NCBI RefSeq assembly: GCF_002234675.1
Contig: NC_019864.2
Coordinates: 13,347,582-13,411,581 of the forward strand
Length of the DNA: 64,000 nucleotides
Direction: 5' to 3'
DNA from: Oryzias latipes
Lineage: Eukaryota > Chordata > Actinopteri > Beloniformes > Adrianichthyidae
In this document: piece by piece, positions 35,345-47,100 of the stretch
Layout: each line of letters starts with the position of its first letter
Numbering within the stretch: the stretch's first letter is position 1
Translations under genes and position numbers: made by a program
Notes under the pieces: model-generated
Databases searched by the model: none
What the model was told of the DNA's origin: nothing
What the model saw: only the letters and a program-made list of their open reading frames with translations

Positions 35345-38300
35345 TGACCATTTTTTTGTTTTTATGCTTTTGTCTGGCTGCTGAAGCCTCTCTGAAGATA
35401 CTGGACTGCAGCAATAAGGTAGGAACTTAATTTCTATACACAAGTAAGCAGTGTTGTAAAAATTAGTCAGAAGTTTTTGAAAAGTTTTCTCATGTTTTAA
35501 CAGGGTCTTTACAACTGCACCCGTAGAGCAAATAGTAAGTGTCTGCCTAAGTATTTATGGTAACTTTCTTATTAGATTCACAACACATTATTACAATCAG
35601 ATTAATTTGCTGAAAAGTTTGTTTTTTTATGTTGAAGCTTGTTTTTAATGCATGTCAATGTCAACTCACTTAAATGGCAGATGGCTGCTTGGATAAAAGT
35701 GATACTGCTCTCAGAAGGTTTTCCCCAAATGACCCTTGGGTAACTCTTGACCCCAGAGAACATTTAAATTCTCTTGTTGTGAATGTCACTTGGACCATGA
35801 AGCCAGACGGTAGGTGATCGTAAAATCAATCAGTTTTATTTTGAGTTAGATTTATTGTTTGATCAGTCTATGCTGGTGTCAACTAATTAAAATCAATAAA
35901 AGTAAGACGTTCTGAAAATTCAAACTTTTTTTTACAGATTCAATTACTGCCGTTATCGGAACGAGGATAAGAATTGTGGATGAAATGACGACTGAAAGTG
36001 TGTGTGTGCAGTATTCATACACGTTTCAAAAATCACTGTCAAAAAATGAAAAGGTTAGATAAATTGTTTTGTTAACTTACATCAGGTGCTTTTTTTATAA
36101 GTTTGTTGATCACTTTGCATGCTTATCTGTCACTTGACACATCCTTCTGTGTCTTCCTGGCTATGTGGGTGAAGAGGTGCAAACTGTTTTTGGGCAGCTT
36201 TGTGGTAAGATGTCGATGTAGGTGACCATGTATCCTGCCCTCAACCTTTTCTTATTTTAGTGCAACTAGCTCACACTAGCAATTTTTTATTTTTGTTTTT
36301 CAGAGAATACCTTTTTTAAACCTACCTTCTTACATGACTAGTTGTTCTAAAGCAAACAGGAAGTTGCTTTTGTTCACCCTCAAGTGGTAAATTTAGTTTC
36401 AAAATTAAACGTATTAGCCATGATGTGGTTTGGTAACTTGAAATGTCCTTCTAGTCATACAGTTCAATAGATTTCTGACACAAAAATGGTAAAAACTGTA
36501 GTGTATACGTGTCTAGGACTTTACTACCATCCTAGAGGGCTCAAAGTGCTTCACAGTCACAGTGCCATTCACCAATGCACACACACACACTTTCACACCG
36601 TGATGGAAGCTTCATTGTCCCACACTGGAACCAACCTATTGCCACCAGGAGCAATGTGGAGTTCAGAATCTTGCTTAAGGACACTTCAACATGTGGGCTG
36701 GCAGGGCAGGAAGATCTTCTGATCAGAGGTCACCCACTCTACCTTTGCATCACGGCTTCAAATAACTGTAGCTGGGGTATTCATGTACATTATCATTGAA
36801 AAGAACTACAGCATACAGGTTAAAATTTCCGACTGGGCTGTATTCAGCATTATTCAGAACTCTGCTCTTCTTTTTTCTCTTTCACAACTAAAAATACTGC
36901 AGTTAACTTTGGGATGTACTTCTTCTTGACTGTTGAGATCTTTTATGGCCTTTTCAAACAACATGCCTAAAGACTTAGTCACAACTGCCCTTACAGCTTG
37001 ATACTGGTTGTCTGGGGGCAAAAGAACAAAAAAAAAAGGAGGCACACAGGAGACCACCATGAAATAACATGGTCGTAGACTGCATGGTGAGCAGGTAGAG
37101 TGAAAATGTTTGTGCACATTTCTTTCTATGGACGTGGTTCTAGCGTCAGGTCATAGCAAACACTTACACAAAATGCAAGAGTAAAGTAAGGGTGACATAG
37201 GTGAGAGGCAAATGTGTTGTACAGTATTTGTACACATTTTTTGCACAAGGGTTGTTAGTGCTGTTCATGTGATAATCAGAGCGTAGTGTAGGCATCCTAC
37301 AAGCTCTTGGGTATCACACGCACACCCTCGCACATGTGACATTTGCGGGCAGCCAGCAAGCGCTCCTTACGAATGACTACAGTGTGGCGTCAGGGCACCA
37401 AAGTGCGTGCAACTTACATTTCCCTTACGAATACTTAATAAAACTTTCAACGACATCTCTTGAAGTGGCTCTACAGTCCTCAAGGGTGCTACAAGACACA
37501 CCTGTGCTCCTCTTAAGATTTGGCTGTCCTGTCTGCAACCCTCTATGGGCCTGGACATCCCAAAAACCCACAGCACCCATACGGATCAAGCTCAGCATGT
37601 GATTAAGGCTTAATCAGTCTGTATTTCCAGTTCTCAACCCGCTTTTGGGGAGTTTGTGAAACAACTGCTAAACAACTGTTTGCAAATGTCACCATATAGC
37701 AGCTGTTCATGAATAGATCTTGTTTTTGTTTCATTGGTTTACCTCAAGTGGAGCTTTTCCATGGCTCTTGTGGCAGAGCCTAAACATATCTACACCGTGA
37801 CAGTTTTTAATCTGCCAGAACCTGACTACGGAGACTACAGGGTCAAAAAGCAAATTAGCATACCAGGTAAGATTGCATCACATTGTCATTCTAACTACAT
37901 AAAAAACATGTTTTACCATTTAATTACTTGTATTACTATAGAAAGTAAAATTTTAAAGTACATTATTTGTTGATCTTTTTATTGCTTGTAAAGACTGATA
38001 TTTTTATTCTATTTTTGTGTAAAGTTGTGTTTGCATTTATGACAGTCACACAAACCTAAAAATGTCTTTATTTGCTGTCAGGGTGTGAAAACAGAATCAT
38101 TGAAAGGTTCCGGATCTGTCTGGAGAATGGTTGTGCTTTTATTTTTTTATTTCTTCTTAAACAGCATGAATTATTCTGTTATTTAGATCTTAAACATGTT
38201 TTCTTTTATGCGTTTGTGTGTGTTTTGATGTTTTAGGTAGCTTGTGGGATCCCAGAATCTCAGTTTTATTTACCAGTGGGAAACCAAAGGACTCGGTCAT

Positions 38301-39950
38301 AGTGACTTTTAAAACTGCCCAGCATGCTGACAGATACCAAGTTTCCATCCAAATCAATAGTTTTACATACTCAAAAAACATCTCAAAGGTTTCTATGATT
38401 ATTTTCCCCCCTTTTTATGTCAGCCTTGAAAACTTACGTTTTAACTTCCTGCTTTAATGTCAAAATTTTACACAAAACTTTTTTTTTTAAATCCAACAGG
38501 AAAACAGGACATCAGTGAATGTCACACTTGAAGTTGATTCTTGGAGGTTTGGAGCATGTAAAGCTTTGGTGACAGTGAGTTAGAAGTTCAATTTGATGTT
38601 TCAGCACTTGATAAAGTCATTCCTTGTAGAGTTAAAACTTCAACCGCTCATCTTCATCTACTTTACTCAAAAGATCCAACCATTTTTTCTGCGCTGCAAG
38701 AATCACTGCAAGACTGCTGAAAAAAGATTCAATCACTGCAAAGGTCAGATTTTCAGATACCATACAAGTTAAGGCTAAAATCAATATGCTTTGCCTTTCA
38801 CCCATATGTTTCTTTTTTTAGATAAAACTCCATTACAGACTCTAACCATTTATTTGGTTTTGGGGCTGCTGCTTGTGGTTTCTGCTTGCCTTGCTTACTT
38901 AGGGTTTCAGGGTCTTCATACAGGTTTGTATTTTCATCAAGTGAATGAATGAATAATTTCCAGCATGCATTTTTAGACAGTGAAAATATAATTGTCCTTT
39001 AATTTTCAGATCATTCAAACACATCCCCATCTACAGCTGAAGAGCAACCACAAATCCTTCAGGTTCAAGAGAGGAAACGTGTGCTCATCATCTACTCCCT
39101 TGACCATCCTTTGTACAAAAACATTGTTCTCAAGTTTTGTGCTTTCCTTATGACCAAATGTGGGACGGAAGTAGTTCTGGACCTGCTGGATTCAACTAGG
39201 CTGGCAGTGCTGGGAAGCATTCAGTGGTTGGACTGGCACAAAGAACAAATTGAGAACTCATCAGATAAGATACTCATTCTTTGCTCACAGGGAGTACAAG
39301 CCAAATGGAGAGCCATGTGCAGTGGCAAACGGGTTTTTCTGAGAGAGGATGCCTGCTCACTCGCAGGTGACATGGTCACTCCATTCTTCACCCTCATGCT
39401 CCCCCACTTTATCCAGTCTGTGTCATTTAAAAAGTACATCATAGCTTACTTTGATGAAATTTGCTCAGAGGAAGATGTTCCTTCTCCTTTCAACGTGACA
39501 GTACGGTACAAGCTGATGAAAGAGTTCGAGGAAGTATTTTTTCGAATCCTGGACACAGAGAAACATGAACCAGGCCGGATAAAGCAAATCGTTGGACTAT
39601 CAGAGGACAAATATCATGAGTGTCCCTCAGGCAGAGCCCTGCGGGATGCCTTAGAAGCTTTTCAAGTCCTTCAGAGGGAGCAGCCACAGTGGTTTGAGGA
39701 GGAATTACTCCAAAGCTCAGAGTTGGAGGATGGACCGGAATCCGATGACATGTATGAATACTCAAGAACAATGACTAACCACCTGGTGTGCACTATGTTT
39801 GACCCAGTCCAAGCTGTGAATCATGTGGAAACAGAAGAAGATAATTTCTCCATACATGAAATGGATATGCACCTGGATAAAAAGCTTCAAATGTGCTCAA
39901 CTTTAGAGTTCAATTCTAATGCTGTTGAGCACAATCATCAGCTATTGTAA
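35341..39950 (+). CDS. il17ra: Interleukin-17 receptor A, complete, short cytoplasmic tail
   Basis: IL-17RA is the shared signalling subunit for IL-17 family cytokines and recruits Act1 through SEFIR-SEFIR contacts. Eleven coding exons: 35341-35418, 35504-35534, 35681-35809, 35938-36053, 37749-37866, 38082-38129, 38237-38388, 38500-38574, 38674-38743, 38822-38923 and 39010-39950. Phases agree and give 619 residues. Residues 1-17 are a signal peptide (MMTIFLFLCFCLAAEA). The ectodomain has paired cysteines and GSLWDPRISV, matching human GSLWDPNITV. The transmembrane helix is about 279-301. The SEFIR domain starts at about 330 (RVLIIYSLDHPLY) and includes LKFCAFLMTKCGTEVVLDLL and CSQGVQAKW; the following EPGRIKQIVGLS and SGRALRDALEAF also match human. 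Human IL-17RA has 866 residues, so most of the distal tail is absent. Exon 5 uses an AAG acceptor. The poly(A) signal AATAAA overlaps the region just after the stop (39952-39957). Confidence 0.92.
36510..36775 (-). mobile_element. tRNA-derived SINE in il17ra intron 4, reverse orientation
   Basis: On the minus strand the segment reads TGATCAGAAGATCTTCCTGCC, GAAGTGTCCTTAAGCAAG, CATTGCTCCTGGTGGC, GGTGAATGGCACTGTGACTG and AAGCACTTTGAGCCC, the same order as the SINE at 20930-21165. It is antisense to il17ra. Confidence 0.6.
37300..37615. repeat. CpG-containing candidate interspersed element in il17ra intron 4
   Basis: This block is richer in GC and CpG (GTGACATTTGCGGGCAGCC, GTGGCGTCAGGGCACC, GTGCGTGCAACTTACATTTC, CTTACGAATACTTAATAAAA) than the intron around it. 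The words look familiar from dispersed fish sequences, but I cannot name the family, and I could not define its ends. Confidence 0.35.
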
Positions 39951-40495
39951 AATAAAACTGGATAAAAGTCTTTTGTGTTGAAGGTTAAAAATTCCTGTGG
40001 GGTCAATCTCTCCTTAAAATATCATAAAAAAACACAATTAAAAAGTTTAAAAATTAATAAATAGTGGCATAAAAACTCACACACTTGTGCATGTTCCAGA
40101 GACGTTTAGACTACAGAGATCAGCATGATTACTGTGGACTGTGCAATCAGTGTTTGAGTCAAAGTCCAGGGTTACCCGTAAATACTTTTACGTTGCATCG
40201 GGGAAGGTAAGCACTTTCTGCTTTGTGAAGAAGCTTTTTTCTTAAATAACTTCCTGTCAGAATACAATGCATTTCAGATCTTTTAATCTGATGTCATACA
40301 CTTTGTGGAAATTATCTTTTATTTTTACATTTTTGACAGTTTTTCCACATTTGTTTTCTTGTTACTTTCAATTCACACAGGTCCTCATTTGTGGTGAAGT
40401 TTCACTTTACAGATAAGCCTTGTTTAGTTTTATATTTACCTTAAAGAAAATAATTTTTGGAGACTGAATTTTTCTTATTTGTAGTTTACGACAAC

Positions 40496-42135
40496 GGTAA
40501 CGCTTTAAAATAAGAATCCTAAATAAACTATTTATAAGACATTAACAAGCACTAGTAATGTTTTAGTAAGCTGCTTATAAGTACATTAATTAGCATTTGT
40601 AAATGTCTTACAACTGTCTTACAAGTTTTAATAAGGTGTTTATAAATCCATTAAAATATTCCTTAATAAACTACCTATAAGACATTAACAATCATGAGCA
40701 ATGTGGTATTAAGCTCCTTAAAAAGCATATGTTAATCCTATTCACAAGCTATTTATAAATTGCTTGAAGGGGATTAATAAATATATTAACAGTTTTATTA
40801 TTAACAGTTTATTGAGTGTTTTGCAGCCCCCCCAATCTAAAGTGTGACCAAACATGGGGTGATCTATACAAGCCATTTATAAATTGATTGTGGACAGTTA
40901 CTGCCCCTTGGAAAGGGCAGATTCTGAGTGCAAACATTTTGAAGATTATTCAAATTTGTTTATTTCCAAATGTTATAAGGCACTAAGGCACAATCTGTAA
41001 AGGACAGTACGGGTGTCTCTTCTTTTACATTGTTGTTGTGATGTGTTGAAGAGTTTTTATATATTTGTGGCTTTGGTTAGTGTTATAAAGGTCATTCAAT
41101 GTTCATATTCTGTACTTTTTGGTTCTTTGTTGCAAAACACTCAAAGCGTCTCAAACTGTCAATGAAGGTTCTTGTTCATCCAGGTGGTGTAGTCTTGAGG
41201 TTGAGTCATATCAGCTGGACTTAAAAAATGTAAGTCCAGCTTGACATGGGAACTGTTCATATATTTATTAATCCCATACAAGCAATTTATAAAAAAAATG
41301 TATAAACCTTATTGCACATTATGCCATTTTACTAGGATTCACTTTCAGGTATGCAATAAGAACTTAATTGCAAATATCTAATACATATATGTATAAAAAA
41401 AAGAAGAATTGAAATAGGAATAAGTCAGGGGGCTAAACTCTACAAGAAAATGTTGAATCTATCACATACAGACAAGGTTTTAATTGCTTTTTGCTTCTCA
41501 GAATTACAAATACTATTAATATGCTGATTTAACTCAGAAAAGAATACAATAAAACAGGGTTTTCGACCAGAGAATTTACATTTATGAATATGAAATTTGG
41601 CCAAAATGAGCAAGAGATTTAAAAGTAAACCAGAGCCCTTTTGTATATTTTTTATATTAGACATCTTTGATACAAGACATCTTTCCAGAATAAAACAAAA
41701 CAAGAATCAATTGTATCAATAAAGAAATCACACATCTTCTGCCAAAACACTTTAACTTTAGGACAATACCAGAAGAGATGGATGACTTTTTTAGGGGAAT
41801 TGCAGCTAAAACTACAGAGTGTATCAATGTTTAATCTAAATCTATTTTGAATAAACATTTCAGATGGGTAGATTCTGTAATCAATTTATAAATGGCTTTT
41901 AAAGATCCCCCCCCCCCTGTATTTGATCCTGCTTTAGATTGGGGGGGCTTCAAAGCACTCAATGAACTGTTAATAAGAACACTGTTCAAATGTTTATTAA
42001 TCCCATACAAGCAATTTATAAAAAGCTTGTGAATAGGATTAACAAATGCTAATAAATGTCTTTATAAGTAGTTTACTAAAACATTACTGGTGCTTGTTAA
42101 TGTCTTGTAAATAGTTTATTAAGGACTCTTAACAA
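40496..42135. mobile_element. DNA transposon with long terminal inverted repeats, about 1.6 kb
   Basis: The left arm (40496-40860) starts CGGTAACGCTTTAAAATAAG and continues AACTATTTATAAGACATTAA. The right arm (about 41930-42131) is its reverse complement for about 200 bases, including the inner words CAAGCAATTTATAAA and the C-run/G-run pair GCCCCCCCAATCTAAAG. The left arm carries an internal tandem duplication of the terminal unit (40510-40590 and 40660-40730), and an extra sub-terminal copy lies at 41255-41305. GGTAACxCTTTA ends are typical of several fish non-autonomous families. No transposase was found. The last 15 bases of the right terminus do not match the left, so that end is probably eroded. 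Confidence 0.65.
41400..41905 (-). mobile_element. L1-type LINE fragment nested in the DNA transposon
   Basis: Two overlapping minus-strand frames encode CNSPKKVIHLFWYCPKVKVF (Cys, then HLFWxCPKVxxFW) and HIHKCKFSGRKP, then SEKQKAIKTLS. These match the C-terminal cysteine-rich end of L1/Tx1-type ORF2 proteins of fish. Upstream reverse transcriptase and endonuclease are missing, so this is a 5'-truncated, frame-broken relic. Its position between the transposon arms suggests insertion after the transposon. Confidence 0.6.
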
Positions 42136-44105
42136 CCACATTATGCATGCACATTAACCAACGTCTCTTAGTAAATGAATGCAGCGAGGTGGTGGGGGGG
42201 ACCCTGACTGGGCTTTGGGGTCCAACTTGTGAAGGAGGCCTCAAAAAAGGAGAGAACTGTGGGAATTTCAGCCAGCTAACTGGAGCAGAGATAATCCTCA
42301 CAATGGCTGAATGAGAGTGTACTTTGCAGTTGGAACAGGGTGCAAAGAAACATCTTTAAACCTCCAGAACAAACTAATCAGGAAGTATTGTGGTGTACTT
42401 GGTCTTTCAAGAGAAAGTTTAAAATCCTACATTTTACTAGCAATTGCCAAAAAGAATTACTTACTTCTTTAAAAAACTGACAGTGGCTGCCAGGTTCAAC
42501 ATTTTTATTTTTTAGAAGTTTTTTGGCTCTTTGGCAAAAGAAGGCTCATGAAATGAAGACGCTTCAGTAAACGCTCCTCTCGCTAATAGCACATCTTTGT
42601 GGCAAACCAAATAAGCAAGATCGACCGGGACTACAACAAAAACAGCTTACCTGACTGTCAACAGCCTGGACCTGTGAGATGAAGAGGTGAAGGTGTCTCA
42701 TGTTGTTTCATAGACTTTGTCAATCATGAGAAAGAACTTTATCAGCTTTATATCTTTAGTGGATTGACTTGTAGATAAAATTAGCCATCCAACATCCATC
42801 CATTGCAGTCTAATTTAAATGAAGGACTGAATTAAACTATTTCAATACAAGCATCTCTACCTTTATCCACAGATTTCCATGCATTGTTGTGATCCAAATG
42901 TGTGTTTGTGAAACATTTCTCTGCCTCTTAAATTTTCTCTCTGACAACATTTCAATAAGAAGGTATCTTGAAAGTGTGATTGAAATATTTAATTCTGTAT
43001 GTGAATGTGTGCATTAAAATGTCTGGAATACAGATAAAAAAAACCTCTATGACTTGTTTGATTGTGATTGGCTGTGAAGAAAGTGAATACTTTAGCTATT
43101 GGCTCATTTTGATATTTTTGGCACAAATGGAACCTCATAAGAGTGAAGATTAATTGAAGAGTGACGTGTTTAGCGAAGAGTCAGTATCCCAGAAGATACG
43201 GTAGATCTTACTGAGTGAAATTGCCCTAAAGATTCACAATGAACGAAGTTAAGAAGGAAGATATCAAATATCATTGGAACAGGATTAGTTAGCATTTATT
43301 TGATCCAACAAAAACTAAACAGTTCATCAACTTCAGAGTTGTGGGCTCTTTGGGAATAAACCGGAATTAACCTTTGTATCACTATTGTCAAAAATTAAGA
43401 AGTCATTAATGCAAGCTCTTGTAAGTATTGCAAAAATAAAGCAAAGCAGCATTTGTAAATGAAATCTTGAGTTCTTTAAATTAAGTATTTTAAGTATTTT
43501 TACATATTTTTAATCATTTCATTTTTAAAACCTTCCACTCATTTGCCACCCTTCCAAAGTCTTCAGTCCCCCTTGTGTCCTCATATGTCCTCAAAATGTT
43601 CTAGCTCTACCAGTGCTACCATGGCTTGTTGTAAAGTAAAGTTTTATTGCCATCCGCCATTTGAGCAATCTCTGTAATCTATGTAAGCTTTCCATATGAT
43701 TCTATGTTATTTTTTTCAGTTGCGAAAATTGTAGTTTGTGTATTTTGTTGGAAATAATAACTTTACTAATGTTAAGTGTTTCAATCACGGTATGTTACTT
43801 TTACGGTACTAGTTTTTGAGAATTCATTTTTTCCCCTTTGACTTTACTTGTACTTGAGAATTTTTGCAACAATAGACATATTTTGTTGAAAATCCAGGTC
43901 GATGTATGTTTTCCTTAAATACAATGCTTTTGATGACAAACCAATCTAAATGACTGAAATTATTAAACATTTAGTTTCAGGGAACAATGTATCTGTTATC
44001 AAAAACATGATTTGACCATTTGTTCTCTAAGCTGGGATTTTTTTCCAAAGCACATTTAAATGTAATGTCAATTGTTATCAAGGTTCGTAACAAAAAGTGA
44101 CCAGA
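42136..44105. other. Intergenic upstream of the pseudouridine enzyme gene
   Basis: Two kilobases of AT-rich DNA without recognisable exons. The promoter of the downstream gene must lie here, but I see no TATA box or CpG-rich patch close to 44106. A G-rich/C-rich stretch at 42185-42230 is the only compositional outlier. Confidence 0.4.
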
Positions 44106-47100
44106 ATGAAGATGCTAAAAAAGGTCTCAACTCTCATCCTGAGGAGAGGAATTAAAACTTCTCACAGCACATGGTCCAACAAGGGTAAATGGATCTTAGC
44201 TCACCTCTAACATTGAAATTGATCAGATGGATATTAGAGCAACTCTGTGTCACTAACAGCTTGGTCTTCTGCACTTTCATTCAGACCTATTTTTCAAAGT
44301 TCACCCATCTGTATCCCAGGCGTTAGCTGAAAACAAGCCAGTGGTTGCACTTGAAAGCACCATCATCACACATGGAATGCCTTATCCACACAATCTGAGG
44401 TGACATCTCCATGAGCTCTACTATTAGAAGTTAATGTTTAATTAAAGCAATGATAATGAAGTTGATTGATGTGTTCTTGCAGCACTGCAAATGAAGTGGA
44501 GGCCATTGTGCAAAGTGAAGGAGCCACTCCAGCCACTGTTGGTGTGATTCAGGGGAAAATTCACGTTGGACTTTCACCAAGCGATCTCGAACATCTCGCC
44601 CAATGCAGGAACGCCCTGAAGGTGTCGCGACGGGATCTGCCTTATGTCATCAGCAAAGTAAGACTTTTACTTTACTTCCTATGGAGAATTTGATTACCAG
44701 CTTGTGCTGTGTCTCTTCCATTAAAACACACTACAAACTTGTTTGAAATACAAATTGACTGTCATTGTTCAATGCCTTGACGACATTGAACATCCTGAAC
44801 TAAACTGCACCAAACTGCATGAGGAGTGACTCAAGCTGTGAACTGAAACCTTGAGTTCAAACAGTGTCAGGGTTTTATGTCCAGTCCTACATTTTCAGTT
44901 TCTTTTTCAGGGTCTTTCAGGAGGAACAACTGTGTCGGCCACTATGATTGCTGCACACAGAGTGGGGATCCCTGTTTTTGTCACGGGGGGCATTGGAGGG
45001 GTTCACAGAGATGGACACAACAGTAAGCTTGGTCTCACCTTGTTGAAAAATTGTTGTGCGTAAAAGTTGCTACATCGATTTTGTGTCTTTTCACAAAAAG
45101 CTTCACTTGAATGGAACAAAGTTGTCACCAAAAGGTCAACTGATGGATAAAGTCAAAATCAATCTGACAGATTTGGAGAATTCTGTAAAATGGCAGTAAC
45201 AAATTCTTGTTAAAGACTATTCTAAGGTAATAAACAGATTGAACTTTATTTTCATTGAGAAAACAATCCTTTTCTCAGGTTTGGACATCAGCGCAGACCT
45301 GACAGAGCTTGGAAGAACTCCCATAGCTGTGGTCTCTGCAGGAATCAAATCTATTCTGGACATCGGTCGCACCCTGGAGTTCCTTGTAAGAACATTTTGC
45401 TTTTTTATGTAGCTATTTCCTACAAAATAAACAGTAAATCACTATTTAAAGGGCTAACATATCACATTAATTTAGATTTATGATTCAGTTTTTTTCTTCT
45501 ATTAATCTTTCCATAGGAGACTCAGGGTGTCTGTGTCGCCACGTATGGAATGACAAAGAGTTTTCCAGCGTTCTTCTCTCCACTGAGTGGATTTTCCTCT
45601 GCATACCATGTTTGTAACCCGAGTGAGGCTGCAAGTCTCATTGGTATATCAGATCATTTGTGTCCTGAATATGATAAAGACCTGGCTAATGCAATATTAG
45701 GCTTTTAATGTTTTTTAGTCAGTAAATTGTGCACAAAGGTTTTGCTTATTATTTCATCTTGACTTTTAATTTTGTTATCCAGCAAGTTCTCTTTCACTGG
45801 GTCTCCAAAATGGTGTACTGATAGCAGTGCCCATCCCTGAGGAGCATGCAGCAGCAGGCCAGCACATAGAGGAAGCCATCCAGGCTGCAGTAAGAGAGGC
45901 GAGGTGTGGAGAAGCTCCTCAATGAAGATCAGTCAAAAGCCTAATTCATTTTCATTTTCGTTGGGAAAATTTATTTGTAACAAAATAGGAAAACACTTCT
46001 TTTTTTTATTTCCCTCAGTTCCAAATGTGTCATAGGTAAAGACGTGACACCATTTATCCTTCAAAAGGTCAACGAGCTGACTCAAGGAAAGTCCCTGCAA
46101 GCCAGTATCCTTTGATCAATGTGAGATATTTAGAAGTTACAAAGAAAACATGAAACACTTGTAACAGGTTTATAGTAAAAAGGAAAAATGACTCATGTGT
46201 GATTCCTAAACTTTAGATTTTCACAATTCGTTACTGTTTTAGGCCCAAAGCTTGAGATTTTTAACCAATAATTTGTTTAAACTCCAATGTCCTTAACATC
46301 TCTTGTTTGAAAGACATGGCTCTCATTCGCAACAATGCAAAGGTTGGCAGTCAGATAGCTTGTGCACTATCAAAACAGACTGCTAAAACCTCAACAAAAA
46401 TTCAAAATCAGCATCGTAGAAATCTCTCTACAAACACCAAATCAGACATTGTGAGTAGGAATTAAAACTGTACATTTTTAAGTCCTGTCCAACTCCAAAA
46501 TAACTCAAACAAAAGGTGGGATTCTGTTACAGGTGGTTATTGGAGGGATAAATGTTGATTTTATTGCCAAAGGAAAGACAAAAAAAATTAACGTGAGTTT
46601 TTCGTTTATCTTAAGCATAAATGTGCAGATCTGCAGAATGAAATACATAGACTGACTTTGGAGAGTGTTTTTTATCTCATTCAGTTTGGACAGACCAACC
46701 CAGGAAGTGTGTGTCAGTCATTTGGAGGCGTAGGACGAAACATAGCTGGTTTGGGGGTTTTTTTTTCTTTCCTTTATCTAATCCTATACGTGCAGATTTT
46801 AATCAGTATAGCTGATTATTGCACCCATTCTTCCTGTGCTCTCTTCAAGACTCTCTGAGCAGACTAGGCCAGGCACCTCTGTTCATTTCAGCAACTGGAT
46901 GTGATGCAAACAGTGATGCTGTGTTTAACTACTGCAAACACATGGTGTGTGGACACAGCAGGTGGTTAATCCCAAGCATGTCTAAAATCTTGTTGTTTTA
47001 ACATCAAAATATGCACTTTTTTACATTTTCACTAAGAACACAAGCGGAGTGGCCAGACTGGAAGGGCACAACACAGCAACCTACTGTGTTGTGATCTCAG

